DNA of 50,937 nucleotides from an uncultured Paracoccaceae bacterium (GCA_903930735.1 CAIYZT010000104.1:1-50937), one strand, 5' to 3'. Positions 11,001 through 19,441 are shown, counted from the stretch's first letter. Numbers and translations are program-made. The notes: a model not told the origin generated them from the sequence alone.

Positions 11001-11514
11001 GCCTCAGTTCCAGATGCGCGCCGGAAATTTGGAGCCGCCTCGGCAACAACTGCCCCTTGAGCATCGCCGCCGGATCAAAGACCATCCGCGCTTCGGGCAG
11101 CGCGAGCGCGGTGCCCGACTGCGCGCCCTGCAAAACCCGCAGATCCTGCAGCAAAAACACCGGCGCCCAATCCTCGCCCAGCATCAACTCGATCCCGCCG
11201 AGCGAGACCCGCGCGCCCGGCAGCACAGGTTCGCTCATCAGGTTCAGCCGCTCTTCGATCTCGGCGACGATCACGACAGGCAAGGACAAGGGCTTGATCT
11301 TGAGCGAGAATCCGGCCGCGATAATGGCAAAGGTGAGCAGGACCAGAAACAGACGCAACCCCAAGGCGCGGTCGCCGGGCGCGCGCGGGCGGGCGGCGGG
11401 TGGGCGGGCGGCGGGTGGGCCAGAGGCGGGCGGAAGCGGCGCCAAAGGCAGAGCCGGGTCTGGCAACGGCTGCCCCGCCTCCTGAGCCGCCTCCTCTTGC
11501 CCGTTGCCTGCCAT
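8092..11514 (-). CDS. Large YhdP/AsmA-like envelope protein (DUF3971, AsmA-like C-terminus)
   Basis: A protein of 1140 residues with a proline/alanine-rich cytoplasmic N-terminus (about residues 1-45), one membrane segment (about 50-70: [18 protein letters not shown]) and a very long beta-rich body full of [18 protein letters not shown]-like repeats. This matches the AsmA-like bridge proteins of the YhdP type (DUF3971 in the middle, AsmA-like C-terminus), which in E. coli help move phospholipid to the outer membrane. The C-terminus ([31 protein letters not shown], read in pieces) is typical of the family. It is coupled to queA by a 4-bp overlap. The N-terminal coding part contains a 15-bp tandem repeat giving PPAAR twice. 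The specific role here is inferred from the family. Confidence 0.85.
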   Translation of the reverse strand: MAGNGQEEAAQEAGQPLPDPALPLAPLPPASGPPAARPPAARPRAPGDRALGLRLFLVLLTFAIIAAGFSLKIKPLSLPVVIVAEIEERLNLMSEPVLPGARVSLGGIELMLGEDWAPVFLLQDLRVLQGAQSGTALALPEARMVFDPAAMLKGQLLPRRLQISGAHLELRRDEAGRIDLLLGQGSAPALQNLGEVFDRIEAALGMAELSRLEAVEFSALSLSLYDQRLRKRWELGDGRLVAENRKTQVAAELSISFLDLAGQNLGAARALMTVVSDKGTGTARIRAEVFDIPAPELAAQHPVLAWLGALDAPISGQFSVQLQRSGISALEGQLTLGAGALQPGPQAAPIAFTKAGLTLSYDRADGRLQLSDLSLQSVTARARARGQVYLLDAAGQTVKGVLTGQNPAAFLAQLSLTDVAIDPEGLFVAPLQFSHGALDLRLTAEPFKVEIGQFTLGEGTQEFSLYGTAQVGPQGWSAALDMRMNEVTVQRLVQLWPLRLVPKTRAWVAKNLMSGVISDLNGALRLTPGAEPLLHLDYDFAGAQIRYMPQMPLIDGGAGYSVIDGKVNTVVLTSGTLTPPQGGVIDIAGSSMRVPDIYAVPVFADISLRGRGPAEAMLSVIDQKPFEYLTKAQRPVALGSGEAVVSAQIHTALAKGVKPGALTFSATARVAGFDSSVLVPGRRIVIPDLTVSADKTGMTAGGVGTLDGLPFDAVFTLPFAAGAGPGQITGTAEVSERAVQIFDLGLPAGMLKGASSGNITITLPKGAPPQLRLTSDLQGSTLAIPQLGWSKPKGNKARLEVEARLSVPPYVSLLALSSADLTAKGTVRFRGDGRLDLAQFGNVTLGDWLDGAVEISGTAPLSFAFTSGSIDFRAFPGADQRSAGAGGVAANAPLSLRLSEFRVTDSISLSDFRGDFTLGSGGARGTFSADLGGAVPVTGGVAPSANGTAIRVVSIDAGAALQAAGIFDSARGGSLDLRLTPRAQNGIYDGSAEVTDLRVKNDNVLADLLNAISVIGLLEQLNGSGIVFSRAEADFVLAPGEVTVLRSSAVGASMGVSMEGTYQTAGGILRMGGVISPIYLLNGIGAFLTRQGEGFFGFTYRLNGTADAPQVGVNPLSILTPGMFRDIFRMPAPVPEAPAP
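11387..11416. repeat. Two perfect 15-bp G-rich tandem copies
   Basis: The plus strand carries GGGCGGGCGGCGGGT twice in direct succession, inside the 5' end of the YhdP-like gene, where it encodes [10 protein letters not shown]. Runs of three Gs separated by one to three bases continue into the flanks, so the plus (template) strand fits the G3N1-7 quadruplex pattern more than once. Confidence 0.85.
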
Positions 11515-11697
11515 TCCCGCCCCTGTTTTCCGAGTTTTCGCCGTCTTGCCTTTAGAGCGGTTCCTGTCTTTATGGAATCAAAATTAGAAACCATGCGCGT
11601 TCGAATGCAGATTGCCTCTGCCCTGCCCTTTGCAATGCCCTTATAACAGCACCGGGGCAATCAGAACCCAAACACCCGACCGCCCAAGGAGCCGCCC

Positions 11698-12159
11698 ATG
11701 CTGACCATCGGCCAAACCGCCCCCCTACTGACCCTGCCCTGCGACGGCGGCGGATCCTGGTCCCTCGCCGCGCAGCGCCCCTCGCGGGTTTTGGTCACCT
11801 TTTACGCTCAGGACAGCACCCCCACTTGCACCAATCAATTGATGGATTTCAATGCCTTGCTGCCGGACCTTACCGCCGCTGGGGTAGTGTTGATCGGGAT
11901 TTCCAAAGACAAAGTCGCCGCGCATGACAGGTTCAAGGCCAAGATGGGGATCGGCTTTCCGTTGGGCTCGGATCAGGGCGGGCAGGTCATGGAGGACTGG
12001 CAGGCCTTTGGCGAAAAGCTGTTCTTTGGCAAGAGGGTCCAAGGGGTGCTGCGCCGAACGGTACTGATTGACGGCGCGGGCAAGGTGGCCGCGATCTGGA
12101 CTGTGGACCGGGTCAAGGGCCATGCGGCCGATGTTTTGGCCGCCGTCACACAGATGTAA
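11698..12159 (+). CDS. Peroxiredoxin, Bcp/PrxQ type
   Basis: Thiol peroxidase reducing hydrogen peroxide and organic hydroperoxides. The 153 residues form a single AhpC/TSA thioredoxin-like domain. The peroxidatic cysteine is C44 in the motif STPTCTNQ, matching the TPxCT signature of Bcp proteins. There is no second cysteine five residues on, so it is probably a 1-Cys type or resolves through another protein. The ATG at 11698 has an AAGGAG ribosome site. Its promoter must lie in the 183-bp divergent gap to the YhdP-like gene. It precedes the ferritin-like gene by 80 bp. Confidence 0.92.
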   Translation: MLTIGQTAPLLTLPCDGGGSWSLAAQRPSRVLVTFYAQDSTPTCTNQLMDFNALLPDLTAAGVVLIGISKDKVAAHDRFKAKMGIGFPLGSDQGGQVMEDWQAFGEKLFFGKRVQGVLRRTVLIDGAGKVAAIWTVDRVKGHAADVLAAVTQM

Positions 12160-12239
12160 CCTGCGCGTGAGCACCTTGCGCCGCTGACAAGCGGGCGCTA
12201 TCGGCAGGACAGGCCACGAAGGCTGGCAAAGGAGAGGCG

Positions 12240-13061
12240 ATGCAGACGCTTTCGCAGCGCGCGGTTGAGGTCTTGAACTGCGCCGACGGCCGCGCCAAGG
12301 CGGCGCTGAGCCTTTCCCATGCCGCCGATTGGCGCGCCTCTCGGACGGGTGGCACGCCGTTGCCCTTGGGCCTTTGCCCGCCGCCCCAGCATCCCGCGCG
12401 CCCCGCAAAGCCCGATCTTCTGGATCCCAAAGACGTGCCCCGCCGCCGCCCCGGCACCGCGCAGGGCCGCCTTGCCCTGCTGCACGCCCTCGCCCATATC
12501 GAGCTGAACGCCGTCGATCTGCATTGGGACATCATCGCCCGCTTTGCCGATCAGCCGATGCCGATGGGATTCTATGACGACTGGGTCAAGGCCGCTGCCG
12601 AAGAATCCAATCATTTCAACCTCGTCTGCGACTGTCTTGAAGCGGCGAGCAGCCATTACGGCGCCTTTGATGCGCATGCGGGCCTCTGGCGCGCGGCGCA
12701 AGACACCGCCACCGATCTGAAAGGCCGCCTCGCCGTCGTGCCCATGGTGCTGGAGGCGCGGGGCCTTGATGTCTCGCCACAGATGATCACGCTTTTCGAG
12801 GCGGCCGGCGATACCCAGGCCCTTGCGGCCCTAAAAGTGATTTATGCCGAAGAGGTCGCCCATGTCGCCTATGGCTCCAAATGGTTCAACTGGCTTTGCG
12901 GGCGTGACGGCGAGGACCCCAAAGAGATGTTCCACCAACTGGTCCGCCAGTATTTCCACGGCGCGCTAAAGCCGCCGTTCAACGAGGAAAAACGCGCCGA
13001 AGCCGGCATTCCGCCCGATTTCTATTGGCCCCTGGCCAACGAGCGCGCCGCTAAAGGCTGA
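12240..13061 (+). CDS. DUF455 ferritin-like domain protein
   Basis: A protein of 273 residues from the DUF455 family, a ferritin-like four-helix fold presumed to bind a di-iron centre. Candidate metal ligands are visible in four helices: HIELNAVDL (about residue 85), AAEESNHF (about 120), VLEARGLD (about 170) and AEEVAHVAYG (about 205), giving the paired E...ExxH pattern. The substrate is unknown; relatives include tRNA-hydroxylating MiaE-like enzymes, but that role is not established. The ATG at 12240 has an excellent AAAGGAGAGG ribosome site. It lies 80 bp downstream of the peroxiredoxin gene on the same strand, consistent with co-expression. Confidence 0.88.
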   Translation: MQTLSQRAVEVLNCADGRAKAALSLSHAADWRASRTGGTPLPLGLCPPPQHPARPAKPDLLDPKDVPRRRPGTAQGRLALLHALAHIELNAVDLHWDIIARFADQPMPMGFYDDWVKAAAEESNHFNLVCDCLEAASSHYGAFDAHAGLWRAAQDTATDLKGRLAVVPMVLEARGLDVSPQMITLFEAAGDTQALAALKVIYAEEVAHVAYGSKWFNWLCGRDGEDPKEMFHQLVRQYFHGALKPPFNEEKRAEAGIPPDFYWPLANERAAKG

Positions 13062-13063
13062 TC

Positions 13064-13087
13064 CCATCGGCGGGATCACGCCGATGG
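13064..13087 (+). terminator. Hairpin after the DUF455 gene (possible terminator)
   Basis: A perfect 9-bp stem, CCATCGGCG/CGCCGATGG, with a 6-base loop begins 2 bp after the stop codon. No U-run follows, so termination is plausible but not assured. Confidence 0.4.
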
Positions 13088-13131
13088 CGCGCTGATTGCC
13101 GCGCCGATCGTGACAGGTCCGGCCTTCAAGC

Positions 13132-13160
13132 TTGCCCTGAGCCCGGTCAGTTTGTAATCT
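13132..13160 (+). promoter_or_regulatory. Candidate sigma-70-type promoter for the M23 peptidase/bactofilin pair
   Basis: TTGCCC at 13132-13137 and TAATCT at 13155-13160 are separated by exactly 17 bp. Transcription would begin near 13167, giving a short leader before the TTG start at 13183. It lies downstream of a hairpin that could end the previous transcript. Confidence 0.45.
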
Positions 13161-13182
13161 GAAACCCCAGTGCTGGCGGCTC

Positions 13183-14559
13183 TTGCCTTTACCCTTTCAA
13201 TCGACCGGAACCGCAAATTTGCTCAGCCGTCTGAACAATCGGATCAATGCTGCACTCGAGCCGCACCTGCCGGAGCAGCGGCTGTTTCTGAAATCGGATA
13301 CCGAAACCCGGTTCATTCGCCTGCGCCCCTTGACCCAAGCCATTACCATTGGCGTCGCGTCAATGGCGCTGGGCTGGATGATCTTTGCTACCGCCCTAAT
13401 TATGCTCGATTCAATTTCGGCTGGCTCCTCGCGCGAACAAGTGCAGCGCCAGCAGACCCTTTATGAAGAGCGGCTGAACGCCCTGTCCATCGACCGCGAT
13501 CTGCGCGTCGAAGAGGCGGCGTCGGCGCAGATGCGGTTCAATGCGGCGCTGGGGCAGGTTTCCTTGATGCAGGCCAGGCTTTTGGCCGCCGAGGACAGCT
13601 GGCACGAGTTGCAAATCGGCATCGACGTGATCCAAGGCACCCTGCGGCGCACCATCAAAGAGCGCGATCAGGCGCTAGGCGCGGCGGAATTGGCGGCGGC
13701 GGAGTTGGAAAACCAAACCGGCACGGCGCGCACCGAAACCGGGCGAATGCGCGATACAGAGGTGACGCTGGAACTGATCACCGCCGCGCTGGACGACACC
13801 TCCAAGCAGCGCGATGTGGCGTTGGGTGCGGCCGACCGCGCTGCGATCCGCGCTGAGGACATCCTGCGTCAAAAGCGCGATCTGGAGGCCCGCAACAACC
13901 GCATCTTTACCCAGCTCGAAGAGGCGCTGACCATTTCGGTCGAACCCTTGGAGAATATGTTCAACGAGGCAGGGATGGACCCGGACGAGTTGCTACGCTC
14001 GGTGCGCGAAGGCTATGGCGGTCAGGGCGGCCCCATGTCGCCGATCGTTCTGTCGACCGCCGGGCAGCCCCCCTTTCCCGAAGAAGGCCGCGCCAACGCC
14101 ATCCTCGAAGGGCTGGACCGGATGAACATGTACCGCATCGCCGCCGAAAAGGTTCCTTTTGCGATGCCGGTCAAGGACAGTTTCCGCTGGACCTCGGGCT
14201 TTGGCAATCGCCAGGATCCCACAGGCTGGGGCACGCGGATGCATGAAGGCGCCGATATGGCCGGCGCTTACGGCACCGCAATCTATGCCACTGCTGACGG
14301 CGTGATCGAATTTGCCGGCTGGCAAAGCGGCTATGGCAGGTTGATCCGGATCCGCCACGCCTACGGTATCCAGACCCGCTACGCCCATCTTGCGCAGATC
14401 CGGGTAGAGGTTGGACAAAGGGTATCGCGCGGCGAGCGGATCGGTGATATGGGGAACTCTGGACGTTCTACCGGAACACATCTTCATTACGAGATCAGAC
14501 TTGGCGGCCGCGCCGTCAATCCAATGACCTTCATAAAGGCAGCTAACAATGTTTTCTAA
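13183..14559 (+). CDS. M23 family metallopeptidase with membrane anchor and coiled coil
   Basis: A peptidoglycan endopeptidase-type protein of about 458 residues. One membrane segment lies around residues 50-72, a long heptad-rich coiled coil around 85-265, and the M23 (LytM) zinc domain around 325-450. The zinc/catalytic residues are visible as H354 and D358 in HEGAD and H433/H435 in HLHYE, so the enzyme looks active. No ATG lies before the conserved part; the TTG at 13183 is used, with a weak ribosome site, so the exact start is uncertain. The 3' end overlaps the bactofilin gene by 11 bp, implying translational coupling. Peptidases of this type are known partners of bactofilins in shaping peptidoglycan. 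Confidence 0.92.
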   Translation: MPLPFQSTGTANLLSRLNNRINAALEPHLPEQRLFLKSDTETRFIRLRPLTQAITIGVASMALGWMIFATALIMLDSISAGSSREQVQRQQTLYEERLNALSIDRDLRVEEAASAQMRFNAALGQVSLMQARLLAAEDSWHELQIGIDVIQGTLRRTIKERDQALGAAELAAAELENQTGTARTETGRMRDTEVTLELITAALDDTSKQRDVALGAADRAAIRAEDILRQKRDLEARNNRIFTQLEEALTISVEPLENMFNEAGMDPDELLRSVREGYGGQGGPMSPIVLSTAGQPPFPEEGRANAILEGLDRMNMYRIAAEKVPFAMPVKDSFRWTSGFGNRQDPTGWGTRMHEGADMAGAYGTAIYATADGVIEFAGWQSGYGRLIRIRHAYGIQTRYAHLAQIRVEVGQRVSRGERIGDMGNSGRSTGTHLHYEIRLGGRAVNPMTFIKAANNVF

Positions 14560-15052
14560 GAGCCGCATCAACGAACCCGGCGCCGCAAAACCCGAGACGG
14601 AGAAGCCTAAATTGCCCGAAACGACCGCATCCAAACCGTCGATGGAATTTACCGCTTCGGCGCCCAAGGGCAAAGTGGCCGCGTCTATTCTGTCGGCTGA
14701 TTTGACCGTTGTCGGCAATCTGCGCACCACCGGAGATATTCAGGTCGAAGGCACCGTCGAAGGCGATATCCGCGCCCATCTGCTGACCGTTGGCGAAAGC
14801 GCCACCGTGCGCGGCGAGATTGTGGCCGATGATATCGTCGTGAATGGCCGGGTTGTTGGCCGGGTCCGTGGGCTGAAAGTGCGCCTGACCTCGACCGCGC
14901 GGGTCGAAGGCGACATCATCCACAAGACCATCGCGATTGAATCCGGCGCCCATTTCGAAGGATCGGTCCAACGGCAAGACGATCCCTTGAACAATGGCCG
15001 CAGCCCACTGCCGCCACAGATGAGCTTGGACGCTCCTGGCGAAGGCGTTTAA
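14549..15052 (+). CDS. Bactofilin (polymer-forming cytoskeletal protein)
   Basis: A protein of 167 residues with the bactofilin (DUF583) beta-helix at about residues 45-145 and disordered ends. The core reads SILSADLTVVGNLRTTGDI followed by repeats of the type VEGTVEGDI, VRGEIVADDI, VNGRVVGRV and ARVEGDI, one short strand per helical turn. Bactofilins self-assemble without nucleotide into filaments that localise cell-wall enzymes. The gene starts inside the 3' end of the M23 peptidase gene and is followed 26 bp later by a strong terminator, so the two form a compact operon. Confidence 0.93.
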   Translation: MFSKSRINEPGAAKPETEKPKLPETTASKPSMEFTASAPKGKVAASILSADLTVVGNLRTTGDIQVEGTVEGDIRAHLLTVGESATVRGEIVADDIVVNGRVVGRVRGLKVRLTSTARVEGDIIHKTIAIESGAHFEGSVQRQDDPLNNGRSPLPPQMSLDAPGEGV

Positions 15053-15078
15053 GCTTTTCGCACGGGCGTAGGGAATTG

Positions 15079-15116
15079 AAGGGCGAGCGCTGATCTTCGG
15101 CGCTCGCCCTTTTATT
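15079..15116 (+). terminator. Intrinsic terminator after the bactofilin gene
   Basis: A perfect 12-bp stem, AAGGGCGAGCGC/GCGCTCGCCCTT, with a 9-base loop and followed by TTATT. It starts 26 bp past the bactofilin stop and also lies at the 3' end of the convergent GNAT gene. Confidence 0.9.
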
Positions 15117-15119
15117 GGG

Positions 15120-15590
15120 TCAGATCAGCGCGCGAGACCAAAGATGCAGATCGCCATCCTCCGCATCATGCCTTGCGCCGGTTTGCGTGAAACCCGCCTT
15201 TTGCAGAGCCCGGGCTGAGGCCGGATTTTCCGCCCAGGTTTCGGCGCGGACAGTTTCAACCCCGCGCCCAGCCAATTTCAGCAGCAGCGCTTGCACCAAG
15301 CGGCTCGCATGACCGCGCCCGCGCCGCGCTGGCGCCACGCCGTAACCGATGTCCACCGCGCCCGATTGCACCGGTTTCATGACCGCGATGGAGGCGACGA
15401 TTTCGCCCTCCCCCACGGCTAGCCAGGCGCCCCAGCCTTGCGCCTCGATCAGACGCTGAGACCAGGGGATCAGCATATCCAGCACTTCTGGGCGCTCTAA
15501 CCCCCCTTCGGGTACAGCATAACCCCGCCAAGCCGCAGCGGTTTTCAGCGACTCGAAATCCTGCGGCCCGGCTGGGATCAGCAGGATCAC
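15120..15590 (-). CDS. GNAT family N-acetyltransferase
   Basis: A protein of 156 residues with one GNAT fold. The acetyl-CoA loop appears as ARRGRGHASRLVQALL (about residues 88-103, R/Q-x-x-G-x-G/A type), preceded by a strand with VDIGYGVAP and followed by ASARALQKAGFTQTG near the C-terminus. The overall pattern resembles RimJ/RimL-like enzymes acting on small molecules or protein N-termini; the substrate is unknown. It starts with GTG at 15590, overlapping the TGA of prfB by 4 bp, so it is translationally coupled to prfB. Confidence 0.88.
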   Translation of the reverse strand: MILLIPAGPQDFESLKTAAAWRGYAVPEGGLERPEVLDMLIPWSQRLIEAQGWGAWLAVGEGEIVASIAVMKPVQSGAVDIGYGVAPARRGRGHASRLVQALLLKLAGRGVETVRAETWAENPASARALQKAGFTQTGARHDAEDGDLHLWSRALI

Positions 15591-16714
15591 TCCTCGCCCC
15601 AGGTATCCTCGCGGCCCTTGCCCGAAACCCCCAAAGCCAGCGTTGCGGCCATGAATTTGTCCAGATCGCCGTCCAGAACCCCGCCGGTATCGCTGGTCTC
15701 AACCCCGGTGCGCAGATCCTTGACCATCTGATACGGCTGCAAGACATAGGACCGGATCTGGTTGCCCCAGCCCGCATCGCCCTTGCTTTCATGCGCCTCC
15801 AGAATGGCCGCGTTGCGCTTGTCCAGTTCCTGCTGATAAAGCCGCGATTTCAGCGCCTGCATCGCGATATCGCGGTTCTGGTGCTGCGATTTCAGGCTCG
15901 ATGTCACCACGATTCCAGAGGGGAAATGCGTGATGCGCACCGCGGAATCGGTCTTGTTGACGTGCTGACCGCCCGCGCCCGAGGACCGGTAAGTATCGAT
16001 GCGGATATCCTTATCCTGCACCTCGATCTCGATGTTGTCATCAACCACCGGATAGACCCAGACCGAGGAAAAGGACGTATGGCGCCGCGCCGCAGAATCG
16101 TAGGGCGAGATCCGCACCAGCCGGTGCACGCCCGATTCCGATTTCAGCCAGCCATAGGCATTATGCCCGGAAATCTTGTAAGAGACCGAGCGTATGCCAG
16201 CCTCCTCGCCCGCCGTTTCCGACTGCATTTCAACGCTATAGCCCTTTTTCTCGGCCCAGCGGACATACATCCGCGCCAAGATGCTGGCCCAATCGCAGCT
16301 TTCCGTGCCGCCCGCGCCGGCGTTAATCTCAAGGAAAGTGTCGTTGCCATCCGCCTCACCGTCCAGCAAAGCCTCCAGTTCTTTTTGGCGCGCGGTCGCC
16401 ACAAGCGCCTTCAGCGCGGCCTCGGCCTCGGTGACGATCTCGGCATCGCCCTCCATCTCGCCCAGCTCGATCAGATCGCAATTGTCTTTCAGCCCGCCCG
16501 CGATGAACCTGAAATTGCCCATCGCATCCATCAGCCCCTGACGGTCTTTCATCAGCTTTTGCGCCTTGGTCGGATCATTCCACAGGGCCGGATCCTCGAT
16601 CAGCGCCTCGAACTCTTCCAACCGGTGCGGCGCGGTTTCCCAATCCAGCCGCTGGCCCAAAAGCTTTAGCGACTTTTCGATCAGGTCGATATGGTTCTGC
16701 GTCTCAGCGCGCAT
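15587..16714 (-). CDS. prfB: Peptide chain release factor 2
   Basis: Class I release factor reading UAA and UGA. 375 residues. The peptidyl-tRNA hydrolysis motif GGQ is present in RSSGAGGQHVNKT, and the codon-recognition tripeptide region reads RISPYDSAARRHTSF, that is SPY where the textbook RF2 motif is SPF. The reading frame is continuous from the ATG at 16714, with no in-frame UGA and no programmed frameshift of the E. coli type. An AGGGGG ribosome site lies 8 bp upstream; the TTG one codon earlier is less likely. The downstream GNAT gene overlaps its stop. Confidence 0.97.
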   Translation of the reverse strand: MRAETQNHIDLIEKSLKLLGQRLDWETAPHRLEEFEALIEDPALWNDPTKAQKLMKDRQGLMDAMGNFRFIAGGLKDNCDLIELGEMEGDAEIVTEAEAALKALVATARQKELEALLDGEADGNDTFLEINAGAGGTESCDWASILARMYVRWAEKKGYSVEMQSETAGEEAGIRSVSYKISGHNAYGWLKSESGVHRLVRISPYDSAARRHTSFSSVWVYPVVDDNIEIEVQDKDIRIDTYRSSGAGGQHVNKTDSAVRITHFPSGIVVTSSLKSQHQNRDIAMQALKSRLYQQELDKRNAAILEAHESKGDAGWGNQIRSYVLQPYQMVKDLRTGVETSDTGGVLDGDLDKFMAATLALGVSGKGREDTWGEE

Positions 16715-16786
16715 CAAGCGCCCCCTTTTGGTTCGTCCGTCAGGTGCGGGGTGATAGCGAAAGCCAATGGCCTCGGCAAGCCGTAG

Positions 16787-19330
16787 CTAGTAAAGTCCAC
16801 CCACGCTCAGCGTGCCAAAATCGGCCTTTTTCGGAACCTTTTTCGTCGATCCATCCGAGGTCAAGACCGTATCGCCGCTGATCCCGCCGTCCACCTCGCC
16901 AGCCGCAAAGAGCGGCAGGTTCGATCCCATGGCGAAACCGCCGTCAATCAGCGCGGCCAGACCAAAGACCGGCTCCTCGCCTTCACGGAAGTATTCCTGC
17001 ACGACATTATCGCCCGACGTGCCATCAGCCAGCCGCGCGCCGGTAAAGCGGTCGATGCTCAGGAAGTACCCCCCCGGCGGCACAGCGAAGTTGGTGCCAC
17101 CGTATTTCTTGATCGCCTCGGTCATGAAGGCCTGAAACACCGGCACACAAAGCGTACCGCCAAAGGCGTTTTCACCCAGACTGCGCGGCTGGTCATAGCC
17201 GATGTAGCAGCCGGCCACGATGCTGGACGAATAGCCGATGAACCAGACGTCTTTCGCATCATTGGTGGTGCCGGTCTTGCCCGCAATCGGTACCGGCAAC
17301 CGAACCCCCGCGCCCGAGCCGCGCTGCACCACGCCTTGCAGCATCGAGGTCAGCTGATAGGCGGTCACCGCGTCCATCACCCGCTCGCGGTCCGCCGCGA
17401 TCCGGGGGCCGGCGCCATTGGCCCAAACCAGGTCGCCGCAATCCACGCAATTGCGCTGGTCATGGCGATACACCGTCTCGCCGTAGCGGTTCTGCACCCG
17501 GTCCACCAGGGTCGGCTCTACCCGCTCGCCGCCATTGGCGAACATGGCATAAGCCGCGACCATCTTGAACAAAGTGGTTTCCTGCGCGCCCAAGGCATTG
17601 GCAAGAAAGGGATTCATCTCGTCATAAACGCCAAAGCGCTCGGCATAGCCGGCGACGGTCTCCATGCCGATTTCCTCGGCGATCCGGATCGTCATCAGGT
17701 TCCGCGACTGCTCGATCCCGGTACGCATCGGCGTCGGGCCGTAGAATTTGTTGGAGGCATTCTTGGGCGTCCAGAGCCCCTGCGGGGTGTTGATCTCGAT
17801 CGGGGCGTCGACGACGATCGTGGCAGGGGTAAAGCCGGAATCTAGCGCCGCCGCGTAGACGAAAGGTTTGAAGGCCGAACCGGGCTGGCGCGTCGCTTGC
17901 GTCGCGCGGTTGAACACCGAATCCATATAGGAAAAGCCGCCCTGCATGGCAAAAACCCGGCCGGTATTCACGTCCATCGCCATGAACCCACCCTGCACCT
18001 CGGGCACCTGACGCAGGGACCAGCGCAGGAAACTGCCGTCCTCGTCCGAGGTAACAGCGCGGACCATGACGATATCGCCGACCTCAACCAGATCAGCGGG
18101 CACCTTGGCTTTTTTGCCGAGCGCGCCATCGGCACTGCGCTTGCGCGCCCAGGTCACATCTTCGGCGGGGACGGTGCCGGACTCGTCTTCGAACTCGATG
18201 CCGAGCGTGGCGGTCTCATCGCCCAGTTCCAGCACAACGGCCGCGCGCCAGCCCGCCACATCGCGGGCGAGGTTTTCTTCGGCCGCCAGCGCCGTGCGCC
18301 AATCGGCGAGCGCTTCGGCGGCCAGTTTGCGCCCGGTGCCGCGCCAGACGCCCTGCGCGCGGTCATATTTCTCAAGGCCCTCGCGCAGCGCAGAGGCTGC
18401 CATCGCCTGCAGATCAGGCTCCATCGTGGCGCGGATCGCCAGACCGCCGCCAAAGAATTCTTCCTCGCCAAAGCTGCCCGAAAGCTGGCGGCGGATCTCG
18501 TCGGTAAAATAGTCGCGCGGCGGCAGGGCATTGCGGAAAGCTTCGAAATCGCCGTTTTGCACCGAAAGCAGCGGCTTTTCCTTTTCCAAGGCATAGCTCG
18601 CCTGGTCCAGATAGCCGTTCTGAAACATCTCGCCCAAAACGTAATTGCGCCGCTCCAGCAGGCGTTCCTTGCCGCGCACGGGGTGAAATTCGCCCGGCGC
18701 CTTGGGCAAGGAGGCCAGCATCGCCGCCTCATGCGGTGCCAGCTCGTCCAGCGATTTGTTGAAATAGGTCTGCGCCGCCGCCGCCACGCCGTAAGAGTTT
18801 TGGCCGAGGAAAATCTCGTTCATGTAAAGCTCAAGGATCTTGTCCTTGCTCAAGGTCTCTTCCAGCCGCGTCGCCAGAATTATCTCTTTTATCTTGCGCT
18901 CGCCGGTCCGGTCGCCGGACAGCAAAAAGTTCTTCATCACCTGCTGGGTGATCGTCGAGGCGCCACGCACATTCTTGCCACGCGACAGAACCGCATCGCG
19001 AAAAGCGCCGATCATGCCGGCCACATCATAGCCCTTGTGGGTATAGAAATGCTTGTCCTCGGCGCTGATGAAGGCCTGTTTGACCATCTCCGGGATGTCA
19101 TCGATCGGTACGAACAACCGCCGTTCCTGCGCAAATTCGTCGATGATCCGCCCTTCGCCGTTGTAAATCCGGCTGATGGTGGGGGGCGTATATTGCGCCA
19201 GACGCTCATGGCTGGGCAGGTCATTGGCATACATCAAAAAGATGCCGCCGATGGTCAGGGCGGCAAACAGGATGCCCATCGTGACCATGGTGAACAGGCC
19301 GCCAAAGAATGATCCGACAAAACGCAGCAC
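16787..19330 (-). CDS. mrcA: Penicillin-binding protein 1A (bifunctional transglycosylase/transpeptidase)
   Basis: Class A PBP that polymerises and cross-links peptidoglycan. 847 residues from the GTG at 19330 (VLRFVGSFFGG): an N-terminal membrane anchor (about 10-33), the GT51 transglycosylase with its catalytic glutamate E91 in SAEDKHFYTH and RGASTITQQVMKN, then the transpeptidase with S485/K488 in GSAFKPF, SRN in EQSRNLM, and KTGT at K685. The frame stays open to a TTG at 19393, but that TTG is the -35 box of a near-consensus promoter, so the start must be further in. The amidase gene lies upstream on the same strand. Confidence 0.96.
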   Translation of the reverse strand: MLRFVGSFFGGLFTMVTMGILFAALTIGGIFLMYANDLPSHERLAQYTPPTISRIYNGEGRIIDEFAQERRLFVPIDDIPEMVKQAFISAEDKHFYTHKGYDVAGMIGAFRDAVLSRGKNVRGASTITQQVMKNFLLSGDRTGERKIKEIILATRLEETLSKDKILELYMNEIFLGQNSYGVAAAAQTYFNKSLDELAPHEAAMLASLPKAPGEFHPVRGKERLLERRNYVLGEMFQNGYLDQASYALEKEKPLLSVQNGDFEAFRNALPPRDYFTDEIRRQLSGSFGEEEFFGGGLAIRATMEPDLQAMAASALREGLEKYDRAQGVWRGTGRKLAAEALADWRTALAAEENLARDVAGWRAAVVLELGDETATLGIEFEDESGTVPAEDVTWARKRSADGALGKKAKVPADLVEVGDIVMVRAVTSDEDGSFLRWSLRQVPEVQGGFMAMDVNTGRVFAMQGGFSYMDSVFNRATQATRQPGSAFKPFVYAAALDSGFTPATIVVDAPIEINTPQGLWTPKNASNKFYGPTPMRTGIEQSRNLMTIRIAEEIGMETVAGYAERFGVYDEMNPFLANALGAQETTLFKMVAAYAMFANGGERVEPTLVDRVQNRYGETVYRHDQRNCVDCGDLVWANGAGPRIAADRERVMDAVTAYQLTSMLQGVVQRGSGAGVRLPVPIAGKTGTTNDAKDVWFIGYSSSIVAGCYIGYDQPRSLGENAFGGTLCVPVFQAFMTEAIKKYGGTNFAVPPGGYFLSIDRFTGARLADGTSGDNVVQEYFREGEEPVFGLAALIDGGFAMGSNLPLFAAGEVDGGISGDTVLTSDGSTKKVPKKADFGTLSVGGLY

Positions 19331-19364
19331 GCGCGGCCCCCATGCCCCTGGCAAACTTACCGCG

Positions 19365-19393
19365 TATATAGGCCGCGATCCGGGCAAGGTCAA
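19365..19393 (-). promoter_or_regulatory. Near-consensus promoter for the PBP1A gene
   Basis: On the minus strand, TTGACC (19393-19388), a 17-bp spacer and TATATA (19370-19365). Transcription would start near 19358, about 28 bases before the GTG at 19330. It lies in the 111-bp gap behind the amidase gene, so PBP1A can be expressed independently of it. Confidence 0.7.
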
Positions 19394-19441
19394 AACACCT
19401 TACGTGGCTTTGGGGCGCAATGGGCGCAGATTGGCAGAAAT

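Noticed and set aside
17897-19312. Plus-strand frame of 471 residues opposite PBP1A
   Set aside because: Mirror frame of the transglycosylase/transpeptidase gene.
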